Below, piece by piece: positions 16,072 to 25,258 of a DNA stretch of 64,000 nt (position 1 is the first letter of the stretch; each line of letters opens with the position of its first letter). Origin of the DNA: Vibrio sp. Y2-5. Its GTDB lineage: Bacteria > Pseudomonadota > Gammaproteobacteria > Enterobacterales > Vibrionaceae. The notes beneath the pieces were generated by a model. That model was given only the letters and a program-made list of their open reading frames with translations. It made no database searches and was not told the DNA's origin. The stretch lies in assembly GCF_014596725.1 (NCBI RefSeq), contig NZ_JACVEG010000004.1, positions 124,001 through 188,000 of the forward strand. The letters are read 5' to 3'. The position numbers and the translations under genes were made by a program.

Positions 16072-17187
16072 TTAAAGGTTGGTGTTGTATTTATCTTTCA
16101 ACCACTTAGCAACCCACTTTTTGCTCTCTTCGTCCAGAGAAAGGATGGCATCAACCGCTTGATCTGCTTCAATTCCGGTAAGCTGTTTATAGTTACCTAG
16201 AACCTCTTCAGCTCGATCTAGAAAAGCGGGATCTTCTACAAGTTTGGTCATTGAGTCGCGCCAAGCTAGCTGGATATCTTCTGGTGTTGATTTTGGTAGG
16301 AAGAACACTTTTTGAGCAACGAAACCAGCCACAAAGAACGAACGCCAAACTTTGAATCCTTGTGAGGTTTCTATGTCGCCTTTTGCAAGTTGATATACTT
16401 CACCAAAATGAGGAATATCTGGGAAATTTGGATCGCGTTGTAACTTACCTTTCTCATCAATCACACCGAAACTAAACAAAGGAACAGCCTTGCCTTCTTC
16501 AACAAGTGGTAGCACCTTTTTCAGGTAAGCAGAGCTTGTTTGAGAATCGAGATTCACTTCACCTCTTTCAAACGCAAGTCTACCTGCGCCACGTCCTTTC
16601 ATACCAAAAACAGCTTGTACATCGGCACCAATTAGGTCGAGGGCTAAAAGTGGAACTAGATCAATGGTTGTTGCCCCTTGGCTTGCATACTTAAATTGAA
16701 GTTTGTCTAGATTTTGGACGAACTGTTCAGCATTTTTAATCCCCTCTTTAGAAGAGATATAAACGACTCCACCCGTTGGCGTTGCCAGTACCGCTTTCCA
16801 ATCGTTATAGTCATATTTAACACGGCGATCATTGAGTAAATAGGTATAGTGAGTTGAAGCAGAGCTGGCCAAAATGTCCAAACCGTTATCTTGTGCGCGG
16901 CGTGCGAACTGGTTTGCGCCTTTGGTTGAGCCACCACCAGGTATGTTTTTAATCATAACAACAGGCTCGCCAGGAAGAGACTGTGTCATGTAAGGGCCGA
17001 AGAAGCGTGCCCAAGTGTCCGTACCACCGCCTTCCTTATAAGGTACGGTCATTTCAATTCGTTCGCCTTCAAAACTCACCGGTTTTGCATTCACTTGTGA
17101 TGTTACACAGAAGGTTGTTAAGGCAGCGAATGTGATATGGCGGCTGACTTGTAACATGGTTTTGTTAAATTTATGGTTAAGCAGCAT
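16072..17187 (-). CDS. TctC-type periplasmic tricarboxylate-binding protein
   Basis: A 371-residue binding protein of the Bug/TctC family that delivers a carboxylate to TctAB. The start ATG 17187 has a strong AGGAGG four bases before it; an earlier frame start at 17262 is less likely. A long leader follows (hydrophobic HITFAALTTFCVTSQVNA, cleavage after VNA near residue 34). The TctC hallmark K-N-I-P-G-G-G-S-T-K-G-A is at about 86-97. The ligand could be citrate, aconitate or an aromatic-derived acid; the GalD-like gene just upstream hints at an unsaturated tricarboxylate. Confidence 0.85.
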   Translation of the reverse strand: MLLNHKFNKTMLQVSRHITFAALTTFCVTSQVNAKPVSFEGERIEMTVPYKEGGGTDTWARFFGPYMTQSLPGEPVVMIKNIPGGGSTKGANQFARRAQDNGLDILASSASTHYTYLLNDRRVKYDYNDWKAVLATPTGGVVYISSKEGIKNAEQFVQNLDKLQFKYASQGATTIDLVPLLALDLIGADVQAVFGMKGRGAGRLAFERGEVNLDSQTSSAYLKKVLPLVEEGKAVPLFSFGVIDEKGKLQRDPNFPDIPHFGEVYQLAKGDIETSQGFKVWRSFFVAGFVAQKVFFLPKSTPEDIQLAWRDSMTKLVEDPAFLDRAEEVLGNYKQLTGIEADQAVDAILSLDEESKKWVAKWLKDKYNTNL

Positions 17188-17355
17188 AGCGCCTCCTAAA
17201 ACTCTTTTGGCAGTATTAAATGTCAATCGCGTCATTGCGATGTGTATACCGTAAGAATCCAAACTGTCACCAAACTGACATACGCACTCGCCATTAACAT
17301 TTTTGCTACATAGATCTCAAGTTACCCTAGGTTGATAAGATGCAACTTGCATACT

Positions 17356-18420
17356 CTAAGCAACGTAAACATCCCCTTTGAATAGTGGTCTTGCCGTTCT
17401 GACCAACGCCGCTTGAGCAATAACAGGCTCAAACTCCCCTTCAAACAAAGTGATTTTTACATCAATTTTTCCGCTTGGATGTTCAATGACTACCGTAGAC
17501 GATGGATCTTTGGCTTGCTGATGAGTAACTGTTCCTTCAATCAAACTTGCCGCGCCAACACAGATAGCGCCAGTAACAGCATGGCTTGCATGACAGTTAT
17601 GTGGGACCAGATAACGAGAAGTGATGCTACCGACACCATGAGGAGGAGAAACAATCGATACTTTTGGGATAACACTGCCGCTAACATCCCCTAAACCCAT
17701 TTTTTCACCGGCTATGATACGAATTGATTCAATCGTTTTGAGCAGTTCGGCGTTGCTGTCGATCTCTAGTTTGGTTTCGTTACCAATCAAACCAAGCGCA
17801 CTAGCTGGGATATGAACCATAGGGACAGCGGCATCGATACAAGTTACTTCAATGCCGTTAATGATTTCTTTAACAGAGCCGGTTGGGAATAATTTACCCG
17901 TTTTAGATCCACCAACATTTAAAAAATTGAGTAACACTGGAGAACCGGTACCAGGCACTCCATCAATTGAAGTGGTACCATCAATTTTGAGTTTCTTATT
18001 GGGCGTTTCTGCTGTTACTTCAATAATAGTATTGGTATTGATATTTTTAACGCGAATCGTCGTCGAACCTTCATTCAGTTCAACCAAGCCTTTTTCTGAA
18101 GCGAACGCGATAACACCTGAGAGTATGTTTCCGCAGGACGGTTTGGTATCAACGGTTTTATTTTCAACTCCTACCTGAGCAAAGAGATAGTCGATTTCAG
18201 CGTCACTGGATTGGGATGGCGAAATGATCGCAACTTTACTGGTTAAGGTTGTACCACCACCTATACCGTTGATTTGCTGTATATCGCCAGAACCCATAAT
18301 TTTGATCAGCAATTGATCTCTAGCTTCTGGTGATTGAGGAAGGTCACTTGCGAGAAAATAGGCACCTTTTGAAGTACCGCCGCGGATAAGCATGCAAGGA
18401 ATATATTGAGATTGTGTCAT
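17356..18420 (-). CDS. 4-oxalomesaconate tautomerase / PrpF-family isomerase
   Basis: A 354-residue DUF453/PrpF-fold protein. The signature I-P-C-M-L-I-R-G-G-T-S-K-G-A-Y-F is at residues 7-22 and C-G-N-I-L-S-G-V (about 96-103) carries the catalytic Cys. The sequence is closer to GalD (4-oxalomesaconate keto-enol tautomerase of gallate breakdown) than to PrpF (aconitate isomerase) by memory. ATG 18420 has AAGGAG six bases upstream. No galB, galC or ring-cleavage dioxygenase lies in the window, so the role may be isomerising a tricarboxylate imported by the adjacent Tct system. Gap to tctC is 168 bp. Confidence 0.75.
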   Translation of the reverse strand: MTQSQYIPCMLIRGGTSKGAYFLASDLPQSPEARDQLLIKIMGSGDIQQINGIGGGTTLTSKVAIISPSQSSDAEIDYLFAQVGVENKTVDTKPSCGNILSGVIAFASEKGLVELNEGSTTIRVKNINTNTIIEVTAETPNKKLKIDGTTSIDGVPGTGSPVLLNFLNVGGSKTGKLFPTGSVKEIINGIEVTCIDAAVPMVHIPASALGLIGNETKLEIDSNAELLKTIESIRIIAGEKMGLGDVSGSVIPKVSIVSPPHGVGSITSRYLVPHNCHASHAVTGAICVGAASLIEGTVTHQQAKDPSSTVVIEHPSGKIDVKITLFEGEFEPVIAQAALVRTARPLFKGDVYVA

Positions 18421-18536
18421 TTTTAGCTCCTTTACCATTATTTCCACTTTCAAGTCCCAAAAGTGGTGGTATCAAGCTACAAAATGAACCTGTCAAATCA
18501 CTGACTCGTCATACAGCAAAATCACTTAACGTAATG

Positions 18537-19598
18537 TCAGTCATAGTTTTTCAGCGCGTTCTCCCATTCGGTAGTCACTATCTGACGCTTACTTTTGTCT
18601 GTAAATACCAGCAGACGAACATCTAATGGCATAGGTTTCAGCTCTTCAGCATATTGTTCCCGCATATAGGAAGCAGAATTGACGATATTAATATCAGAAC
18701 GTATCGATGGCATATTCGTTTGTTCAGCCATCACCCACTGACCAGAAGAAGAAAGCAGATAATCAATGAATCTTTTTGCTTCGAGTTCGTTCTCAGTCGT
18801 CTTATTAATCAGTGCGGTTCGAATGATCACGGGGGTGTAATCCTTCATAGTCGCGATGGTGACGTTATCGTTCAGCTTTTGCCAACTGCGTGCATAAGAA
18901 CCCAGGATGTTATAGGCCATAGAAATCTCACCTCTGCTTAGCGCATCCAACATCGCTCGTGAGCTACCGAATGTGCGTGCATTATGGTAGTTGAACAGCT
19001 CTAAAAACTGCCCATAGTTACGCGCTTGTTGACGTTCAAAAGCCCACAACAAATACCCAATGCCTACAGTGCGAATATCGTAGAGACCAATTTTCCCCAT
19101 AAGCTCATCACTATGACGTCGAATAAACGACAACAATTCAATACGATTAGAAGGAACTTGTTTCCCCTCAAGAAACGAACGATTAAACACAATAACCGCA
19201 GGTTCAAAACTAAAGCCAAAAAGTTCATCCCGCCATTGGCTCCATTCGGGTAAAGCACGAGGATAACTTTCGCCACTTTTAATCTCTCTTTTGTGTTCGA
19301 GAGAATAACCATCGTTTACTAAGCCAATCTGTAAGTGCATGACAGAACTAATAGTGATATCGGGCTGTGGTTCTTTCTGCTCACGTATGTAATTGTCGAG
19401 AACTTCACTACTCATCCAACGATATTCAATCTCTATGTTGGGGTTACGCATAGAGAAATCGTCAAGCAAGGGTTGCATCTCCTCCTGATAAGCAGCACCA
19501 AAGATGCGGAGCGTTTTAGGTGAATCACTGATCGCGAAGGCATTCGAAACGCCTAACAGAAACACTATAGATAAACATACTGAGCGAAATTTACTCAT
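18537..19598 (-). CDS. Periplasmic ABC-type solute-binding protein linked to a two-component system
   Basis: A 353-residue exported protein: signal peptide MSKFRSVCLSIVFLLGVSN then AFA, mature part with a type 2 binding-protein fold (T-L-R-I-F-G-A-A-Y-Q-E-E start, hinge and late R-F-I-D-Y-L-L-S-S-S-G-Q segment as in iron- or sugar-binding members). Its ATG overlaps the kinase stop codon (ATGA), and GGAGG lies seven bases before it, so it is translationally coupled to the kinase. No ABC permease or ATPase is nearby. I infer it is the sensory subunit for the TctE-like kinase, not a transporter component. Confidence 0.72.
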   Translation of the reverse strand: MSKFRSVCLSIVFLLGVSNAFAISDSPKTLRIFGAAYQEEMQPLLDDFSMRNPNIEIEYRWMSSEVLDNYIREQKEPQPDITISSVMHLQIGLVNDGYSLEHKREIKSGESYPRALPEWSQWRDELFGFSFEPAVIVFNRSFLEGKQVPSNRIELLSFIRRHSDELMGKIGLYDIRTVGIGYLLWAFERQQARNYGQFLELFNYHNARTFGSSRAMLDALSRGEISMAYNILGSYARSWQKLNDNVTIATMKDYTPVIIRTALINKTTENELEAKRFIDYLLSSSGQWVMAEQTNMPSIRSDINIVNSASYMREQYAEELKPMPLDVRLLVFTDKSKRQIVTTEWENALKNYD

Positions 19599-21022
19599 TG
19601 AATTTCCTCCCATTTCCGGTATGGAAATTGTATTTCGACAGTTAATCCTTGTGGATCAGTGTCTCGCAACATTAATCGAGCGTGATATTTTTCAGCTACA
19701 TCAGCGGCAATGCTCATTCCTAAGCCAGTACCCGAGTGCGTATTTTCAGATGTTCGATAAAACCGCTTAAATACATGTGGTTTATCTTTATCTCTAATTC
19801 CGATACCAAAGTCTCTTATCAAGATAATGGCTTTGGTTCCTCGTAAAGCGACTTCAACTTCTACGACACTATCATCAGGCGAATACTTAATCGCATTTTC
19901 TATTAAGTTGGATAACATTTGTTTCAACGCAAATTCATCCCCTTTAATTTGATACTGTCCGCTTTGCTGGAAGCTTAGACTGATATTCCTTTTTAGCGCA
20001 TTGATAGCAAGCTCTCTGCATACAGACTGTGCAAGTTTGTTAATGTTGATGTTCGTGGGTTCTATGCTACGAAAACGGTGTTTGATAGTAGCATGATTCA
20101 AAAGTTGTTCGATTGTGCGTTCTAAAATACCGCAAGCTTCCAAAACGCGTTTTAACGATTGAGCCGTCTGAGGAGAACTGTCCCTGCTCAATATCAGTTC
20201 AACCTGTGACCTCATTCCCGCAAGCGGTGTCTTCAACTGATGCGCCGCTTCACTGGTAAAATTTTTCAAGTTAACTAAGGTTTCATCCAACTGAAACATG
20301 AAGCTATTTATCGTTTTGACCAGATGCATCACTTCTTCTGGCCCCTCCACTTCTATTGGCGTCAGGTCAATGTTTGAACGCTGGGAAATTTTTCTATTGA
20401 TACTTTTAATTGGCTTCAAGACCTGGATGATCAAAATAATAATGACGATAACAGTACAGATTACGACTCCAATAATGAGCTGAATTGCCGCACTCGACAA
20501 TTGTTGCTCCCATTCCTTCCTGGCTTCTGTCGTTTGTCCAACCAACACATAGACATGATGCGGCCCCTGTCTGGTATTAATAACACGGCCAACCAAGGAA
20601 AAACGCACATGCTGTTGTTTAAACTTTAAATCAAAGAAATGAGGAACTACTTCCAATCTCAGAGGATTCGAATCGATTTGCGAGGTAACAACATCTTCGT
20701 TCAGTAAGGACTCGTATCCGGTCACATATTCTTTTTGCTTGGTCGTTATCAAATAAAAAACTTTGTCTCGCGGTGAATCAGCAAGCCCACTAAATGCGGA
20801 AAATGGCAAATCAACACTCAACTCATCACCTTCAAGTCTCACTTCTTCCAGAATTTGTAGTGCGGTGTTTGCCAGAGGGCTATCAAAGATCAATTGAGCC
20901 GTTTCATACGCATAACGCTTTACCGCCAACATTGAAATCAAACCGATAAACAGCAATGCGCTTGCGGAATACGCAAAGAGTTGGAAGCGTAGTGAGCGTG
21001 TAGAAATAGATAGTTGGAACAT
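19595..21022 (-). CDS. TctE-like sensor histidine kinase
   Basis: A 475-residue inner-membrane kinase. Transmembrane helices at about 14-34 and 180-200 flank a 145-residue periplasmic domain of the 2CSK_N type. A HAMP-like linker follows; the H-box reads S-E-A-A-H-Q-L-K-T-P with phospho-acceptor His261, and the ATPase part has N-L-I-E-N-A-I-K-Y-S-P (N-box), R-D-F-G-I-G-I and G-T-G-L-G-M-S-I. It starts at an ATG that shares one base with the response regulator stop (TAATG). The partner regulator is upstream and a periplasmic binding protein downstream, all on one transcript; target likely the tct operon. Confidence 0.88.
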   Translation of the reverse strand: MFQLSISTRSLRFQLFAYSASALLFIGLISMLAVKRYAYETAQLIFDSPLANTALQILEEVRLEGDELSVDLPFSAFSGLADSPRDKVFYLITTKQKEYVTGYESLLNEDVVTSQIDSNPLRLEVVPHFFDLKFKQQHVRFSLVGRVINTRQGPHHVYVLVGQTTEARKEWEQQLSSAAIQLIIGVVICTVIVIIILIIQVLKPIKSINRKISQRSNIDLTPIEVEGPEEVMHLVKTINSFMFQLDETLVNLKNFTSEAAHQLKTPLAGMRSQVELILSRDSSPQTAQSLKRVLEACGILERTIEQLLNHATIKHRFRSIEPTNININKLAQSVCRELAINALKRNISLSFQQSGQYQIKGDEFALKQMLSNLIENAIKYSPDDSVVEVEVALRGTKAIILIRDFGIGIRDKDKPHVFKRFYRTSENTHSGTGLGMSIAADVAEKYHARLMLRDTDPQGLTVEIQFPYRKWEEIQ

Positions 21023-21687
21023 TATGATTGCACAGCCAGCACATACCCCAAACCACGCAGAGTTTTAATCTCTACATTGCTGCTAGCCAAAGCTTTGCGT
21101 AATCGTCCGACATAAGTTTCAATGGCATTGTGATTGGGAGGATTGTCATAACCGTATAAATGGTCGATGATTTCTTCTTTACTCAACACTCGGTTTGGGT
21201 GGCTAATGAACACTTCGAGTAAACGATACTCTCGCTGTTTCAGTTTTATACTTTCTCCGTTCACCAGCACTGTTGCAGTTGCAGAATCAAAACTTAGGTT
21301 CCCTAGTTCGATGACATTGTGGTCGTTACCTTGACTTCGGCGGACGATACTACGGCAGCGAGCCTCTAGCTCTCCCAGGTCAAAGGGTTTACTTAAAAAA
21401 TCATCAGCCCCGAGATCAAGTAAATTGATGCGATCATGGATCTCTTTTCGAGCAGTCAGTATCAAAATTGGGGTGTTTGAGCGTTGCCGAATTTTTTTGG
21501 TAATTTCTTCACCAGAGCGATTAGGGAGATTTAAATCTAAAATAATTAAATCGTATTGAGTATGGCAGACGAGTGAATACGCAACAGCCCCATCATAAGC
21601 GCAGTCTACGCCATGTCCGAGATCGTGAAAACGTTGCTCAAGAGATTCACTTATTAATCGATCATCCTCTACAATCAAAATTCTCAT
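21022..21687 (-). CDS. TctD-like OmpR-family response regulator
   Basis: A 221-residue regulator with a receiver domain (acidic pair E7-D8-D9, phospho-acceptor Asp51 in ILDLNLP, conserved Thr in LTAR and Lys in SKPF) and a C-terminal winged helix (REYRLLEVFISHPNRVLSKE through ETYVGRLRKAL and the final T-L-R-G-L-G-Y-V-L). The start MRILIVEDD at 21687 is canonical; AAGGA lies rather far upstream. It is first in the regulator-kinase-binding protein operon. I infer that it activates the neighbouring galD-like/tctC genes. Confidence 0.88.
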   Translation of the reverse strand: MRILIVEDDRLISESLEQRFHDLGHGVDCAYDGAVAYSLVCHTQYDLIILDLNLPNRSGEEITKKIRQRSNTPILILTARKEIHDRINLLDLGADDFLSKPFDLGELEARCRSIVRRSQGNDHNVIELGNLSFDSATATVLVNGESIKLKQREYRLLEVFISHPNRVLSKEEIIDHLYGYDNPPNHNAIETYVGRLRKALASSNVEIKTLRGLGYVLAVQS

Positions 21688-21990
21688 TAGCTTGATAACA
21701 TCCTTGAAAATCAATTTGCGAAGTTAGCGCACCGCCAACCTGCAAAATATCCAAACGCCTAACCTGTCACTTTCTATACCGAGTGCATGGTTCGGACTAA
21801 CGTTACACCAATCAACGCTTGTTAAAATACTTTTGTTAAATTATTTCTAATACTAGTCACAGTTATGAATATTTTGTCAAAAAACAGATCACTAAGTCAG
21901 CGAAATGACAGGTTTGCGACACCCTAATTTTAGAACATTTACCAAGAATGGGATGCAAACAGACTGGTTGGGAAATTGCCGTCAGAACTG
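21688..21990. other. Intergenic promoter region of the regulator-kinase operon
   Basis: About 300 bp with no ORF of note. It must contain the minus-strand promoter for the response regulator. The sequence is A+T-rich near 21830-21930; no operator stands out. Confidence 0.35.
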
Positions 21991-22031
21991 TATAAAAAAG
22001 AGGTGTTATTTCAGTGAAATAACGCCTCTTT
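21991..22031 (-). terminator. Strong terminator after the EamA gene
   Basis: A 15-bp stem: AAAGAGG plus GTTATTT on the left (21997-22011) pairs with AAATAAC plus CCTCTTT (22017-22031) with one G-T pair and a five-base loop. On the minus strand TTTTTTATA follows, which fits termination of the EamA transcript. Confidence 0.9.
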
Positions 22032-22050
22032 AAGTTGCAGTTGAAATCAT

Positions 22051-22974
22051 CTAGACAAGATGAGCTTTGATATAAGAAAAATACTTAAACAGTCTGGCTG
22101 CAAAGGTGTTCATCAGTGCTGCAAACACAATCAGCGCTATTCCGACTACCTGATGTTTGGTAAAACTTTCATCAAAAAACAGAACCTGCCAAATCATCGT
22201 AAACAACAAATTGGTGAAAATAAGTGGCGCAAGCTGAGAGCTGCTTTCCACCAGCTTGTACGCTTTCGAACGTAAAATTTGATTCCCTACCACGGTGACG
22301 GAAAGACCCAATAAACATACCCATACAAATACGTTATTTTGAGGCTCAAGCAACATCTGAGTATCAAAATCGGATAACCCAAAGATAAACGCTAAAGGAA
22401 GTACACTTACGGCGGCGATAAGAAATGTCCAACTGTTTAACACTGAAGCTTTAACCTCTCCCTTGCTGGCGCGAAACAAACTCACTTGAGAACCAGCGTT
22501 AAATAAGCCAGCCCCTAAACCAATGAGTAGCTCTGGTCTAAATTGAATGCCAGACACGTCCCCAGCCAACATTAAAACCCCAGCGAAAGTGGCAACTAAG
22601 CCAAACTTGGTTTCAACCTTGATTTTCACTTTAAAAATCAGCTTTTCCAAAACGGCGATAAATATAGGGCCAGTAGCAAACAACACGCTTGTCTCGACAA
22701 GTGACAGAGTGTTTAGTGACGCGATAAAGCAAAGTTGACATGCCGCTATACACAGGCCCCGAATGATCAATGCTTTAATGACCGAGCGAGGTGGTAAAGG
22801 TAATCTGGAAACCCCCACGATGGCAAAAAGCAATAATGCAGGCATAAAGAATCGTAGAAATGTTAGAAGTTCAATCCCCATCATTTCGGTAAGTTTTTTT
22901 AATACAAGCCCAGTTAACGACATACTGAATGTTGAAATGAGCATATAAGGTACAGCGCGATTTTTTAACAACAT
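22051..22974 (-). CDS. EamA/DMT-family membrane transporter
   Basis: A 307-residue inner-membrane protein with about ten hydrophobic helices in two similar halves, as in the drug/metabolite transporter superfamily. It starts S-T-F-S-M-S-L-T-G-L-V-L-K-K and the first half ends with F-I-A-V-L-E-K-L-I-F. Members export amino acids, nucleotides or xenobiotics; the substrate cannot be predicted. It is divergent from a LysR gene 91 bp away, which probably controls it, and ends at a strong terminator. Confidence 0.82.
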   Translation of the reverse strand: MLLKNRAVPYMLISTFSMSLTGLVLKKLTEMMGIELLTFLRFFMPALLLFAIVGVSRLPLPPRSVIKALIIRGLCIAACQLCFIASLNTLSLVETSVLFATGPIFIAVLEKLIFKVKIKVETKFGLVATFAGVLMLAGDVSGIQFRPELLIGLGAGLFNAGSQVSLFRASKGEVKASVLNSWTFLIAAVSVLPLAFIFGLSDFDTQMLLEPQNNVFVWVCLLGLSVTVVGNQILRSKAYKLVESSSQLAPLIFTNLLFTMIWQVLFFDESFTKHQVVGIALIVFAALMNTFAARLFKYFSYIKAHLV

Positions 22975-23065
22975 AATCTTCCCCTATTGACCGGCTCATA
23001 GTAGAGCAATGACAACAAAGAAAAAAACGAATATATTTAAACAAACCTGTTAGATAAACTTACAT

Positions 23066-23977
23066 ATGAATAGACGACCACCACTCAAATCTCTTTACGC
23101 ATTTGTCGCTGTCGCTGAGACAGGTAGCATGACTGAAGCGGCTAATTTACTTAGCGTAAGCCATTCTGCAATCAGCCAAGCTGTTAAAAATCTTGAATCA
23201 TTGATTGGCCAGCCACTGTTTCAGAGAATTGGCAGACAGGTTCAGCTTAATGCCATAGGTCAGAGGTACTACAATGACGTAGCTCCTGCGTTAAAAGCGA
23301 TTATTGCTGCAACGGAGTCGGTCACCCAGCAGCCTCAGTCAAACCGAATTACGGTGAATATGGTCAACTCACTCGCCATGCACTGGTGGGTTCCAAGAGT
23401 GGGTGATTTACAGCAATATGCTCCCAACATCGATATCCGCCTTTCCAACTTAATTGGCTCATTTGATTTAAACCAAGAAGGTGTTGATGTCGCGATCATC
23501 CATGGTAAAAATGATGAATGGCAAGATTACTATTGTGAAAAGCTCGGTGACGATGAATTGCTGTTGGTATGCAGCCCTGAATTACTGGATTCGTTTGAAG
23601 CAAGCCCCTCCGCAGCTGATCTTCTAGCACGTTACCCAGCCATTTATGCTGAAAACCTGCGCAGAAAAATGGACTGGAGCGTTTGGTGTGAAGGAAATTC
23701 CCTTCCCGTACCAAAGCAAAATAAAAACCTTAACTTCATCGCTTCCATTCATGCAGTACAAGCAGCGATTCGAAAGCTAGGCATTTTGGTCACTCATCGC
23801 TTATTCGTTCGTGATGATATTAAACACGGTATGCTGGTTGAAGTAGGTACACCTGTTAACAACCCACATCAGGAATTTTTCTTCGTTTGTAGACCAGAAA
23901 AGCTGCGTAACGAAAATGTCGTCACCCTGAAATCTTGGTTACAAAAAGAGTTTACTGAAACGCCCAACAGACAGTGA
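23066..23977 (+). CDS. LysR-family transcriptional regulator (GcvA-like)
   Basis: A 303-residue regulator. The N-terminal helix-turn-helix is clear (L-Y-A-F-V-A-V-A-E-T-G-S-M-T-E-A-A-N-L-L, then S-H-S-A-I-S-Q-A-V-K-N-L-E), followed by a linker helix and a two-subdomain effector domain from about residue 92. The arrangement of P-L-F-Q-R and the linker resembles GcvA-type members. It is divergent from the EamA gene and probably regulates it. The effector is unknown. Confidence 0.87.
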   Translation: MNRRPPLKSLYAFVAVAETGSMTEAANLLSVSHSAISQAVKNLESLIGQPLFQRIGRQVQLNAIGQRYYNDVAPALKAIIAATESVTQQPQSNRITVNMVNSLAMHWWVPRVGDLQQYAPNIDIRLSNLIGSFDLNQEGVDVAIIHGKNDEWQDYYCEKLGDDELLLVCSPELLDSFEASPSAADLLARYPAIYAENLRRKMDWSVWCEGNSLPVPKQNKNLNFIASIHAVQAAIRKLGILVTHRLFVRDDIKHGMLVEVGTPVNNPHQEFFFVCRPEKLRNENVVTLKSWLQKEFTETPNRQ

Positions 23978-23997
23978 GCCAACATCATTAGCTCACC

Positions 23998-24177
23998 TTA
24001 TAAATACTTCGAATAGTGTTCAGTTTCTGGCAAATCATTTAAAACACCAATGTCTTTTTTGAGATGTTTGCTCAACGCTACAGCATCATTATTCCGTTTT
24101 GTTTTTTCCTTTTTAAGCCATCTATATATAAAGGATACATCGATAACCACTCTTCTTATTTTTGCGATTAACAGCAT
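23998..24177 (-). CDS. Small DUF1127-like protein, 59 residues
   Basis: A short minus-strand frame starts at ATG 24177 with AAGGTG five bases upstream and ends at TAA 23998. The protein is basic in the middle (RWLKKEKTKR) and then has A-L-S-K-H-L-K-K-D-I-G-V, close to the DUF1127 pattern W-x-x-R-x-R-x-x-x-x-L-x-x-L-S-x-x-L-x-x-D-I-G-L; it ends E-T-E-H-Y-S-K-Y-L. Some DUF1127 proteins bind RNA or affect stress and phosphate physiology in alphaproteobacteria. It is divergent from the LysR gene that starts at 24274, which may regulate it. The family call is by pattern, not search. Confidence 0.62.
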   Translation of the reverse strand: MLLIAKIRRVVIDVSFIYRWLKKEKTKRNNDAVALSKHLKKDIGVLNDLPETEHYSKYL

Positions 24178-24273
24178 AATTTCACCTTGCTTCCGTTCGA
24201 GATAGAGATATTATCTGAGCAATACACAAGAGTCGCGAACAACGATTTCTTACACTTACTATTAGTACAGGTT

Positions 24274-25167
24274 ATGGATAAACGATTACGTCATCTCTCT
24301 TCTCTTCGCTATTTCGAATCAGCGGCAAGATTGAAAAGCTATAGTAAAGCTGCTGAAGAACATTTCGTTACTCAAGCGGCAATTAGCCAAAAATTGCGAC
24401 AACTGGAAGAAGAATTAAAGTGCAAATTATTTATTCGGCGAGGTCGAGAAATGCATCTGACCGACAAAGGACAGATACTGCATAAACACATCGATGACGG
24501 ATTTAAGCAGATCATTACCGGATTAAATCGAATTCAAAATGAACCACTTGAAGGACTGCTCAATGTCAGCGCACCTCGCTCCTTTTCTACACGTTGGCTA
24601 ATGCCTAGGTTATGGAAATTCACCATGGAATTTCCGCACATTCCAATTCGTGTACAAAACATCAAAGATATTGATATTCGTCATACTGAAACCGATGTAC
24701 TGATCTGGCAAGGCGAAGAAAATGTCCAACATTTGGAGTTGGAACAAGAAACGTTGTTTGAGGAAGCCATCTACCCTTACTGTTCACCCGAACTCGCTCA
24801 ATCGATAAAATTTGAAAGCCCCGAGCAATTACTAAAATGTTGGTTGATTGATTTCCATTCGGCATCATTCAGTTGGGATCACTGGTTCGCCACAGCACAA
24901 GTCAATGCGAGAAGAGAAAGCCTACAATGGATGGAAGTCGGAACCTTTGATATGGCAATTAACGCAGTTATTGCAGGACATGGGGCTTGTCTCGCCACTG
25001 AAAGTATTTCTGCTGATTTTGTCGAACGCGGATTATTAGTAAAACCGTTTGATATTGGTTTAACGCCGGGGATTCGTTATTCACTGATAAGCGATCCGTC
25101 TTCTTCGAGAGCGTTAAGAGTTGAAGCATTTAAATCGTGGTTGAAAAACGAGCTATCGGCCAAATAG
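24274..25167 (+). CDS. LysR-family transcriptional regulator
   Basis: A 297-residue regulator. The helix-turn-helix occupies about 6-65 (S-L-R-Y-F-E-S-A-A-R then S-K-A-A-E-E-H-F-V-T-Q-A-A-I-S-Q-K-L-R-Q-L-E-E-E) and the effector domain begins near 92 (G-L-L-N-V-S-A-P-R-S-F-S-T-R-W-L-M-P-R-L). The frame is open upstream to 24187, but ATG 24274 matches where LysR proteins start. It is divergent from the 59-residue DUF1127-like gene. It converges with the nitroreductase gene. Confidence 0.85.
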   Translation: MDKRLRHLSSLRYFESAARLKSYSKAAEEHFVTQAAISQKLRQLEEELKCKLFIRRGREMHLTDKGQILHKHIDDGFKQIITGLNRIQNEPLEGLLNVSAPRSFSTRWLMPRLWKFTMEFPHIPIRVQNIKDIDIRHTETDVLIWQGEENVQHLELEQETLFEEAIYPYCSPELAQSIKFESPEQLLKCWLIDFHSASFSWDHWFATAQVNARRESLQWMEVGTFDMAINAVIAGHGACLATESISADFVERGLLVKPFDIGLTPGIRYSLISDPSSSRALRVEAFKSWLKNELSAK

Positions 25168-25201
25168 ATATTCAAGCCATCACTGGAGAAGAGAAAATAA
25201 T

Positions 25202-25243
25202 CTGCCAGTGTCGAATCATTTCAAATTCGCCACTGACAGGCAG
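25202..25243 (-). terminator. Hairpin between LysR and nitroreductase genes
   Basis: CTGCC...AGTG...CGAAT pairs with ATTCG...CACT...GGCAG, with a four-base bulge. On the minus strand ATTATTTTC follows, so it most likely terminates the nitroreductase transcript and may also stop the convergent LysR transcript. Confidence 0.5.
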
Positions 25244-25258
25244 AAAAAGATGCAGGAA

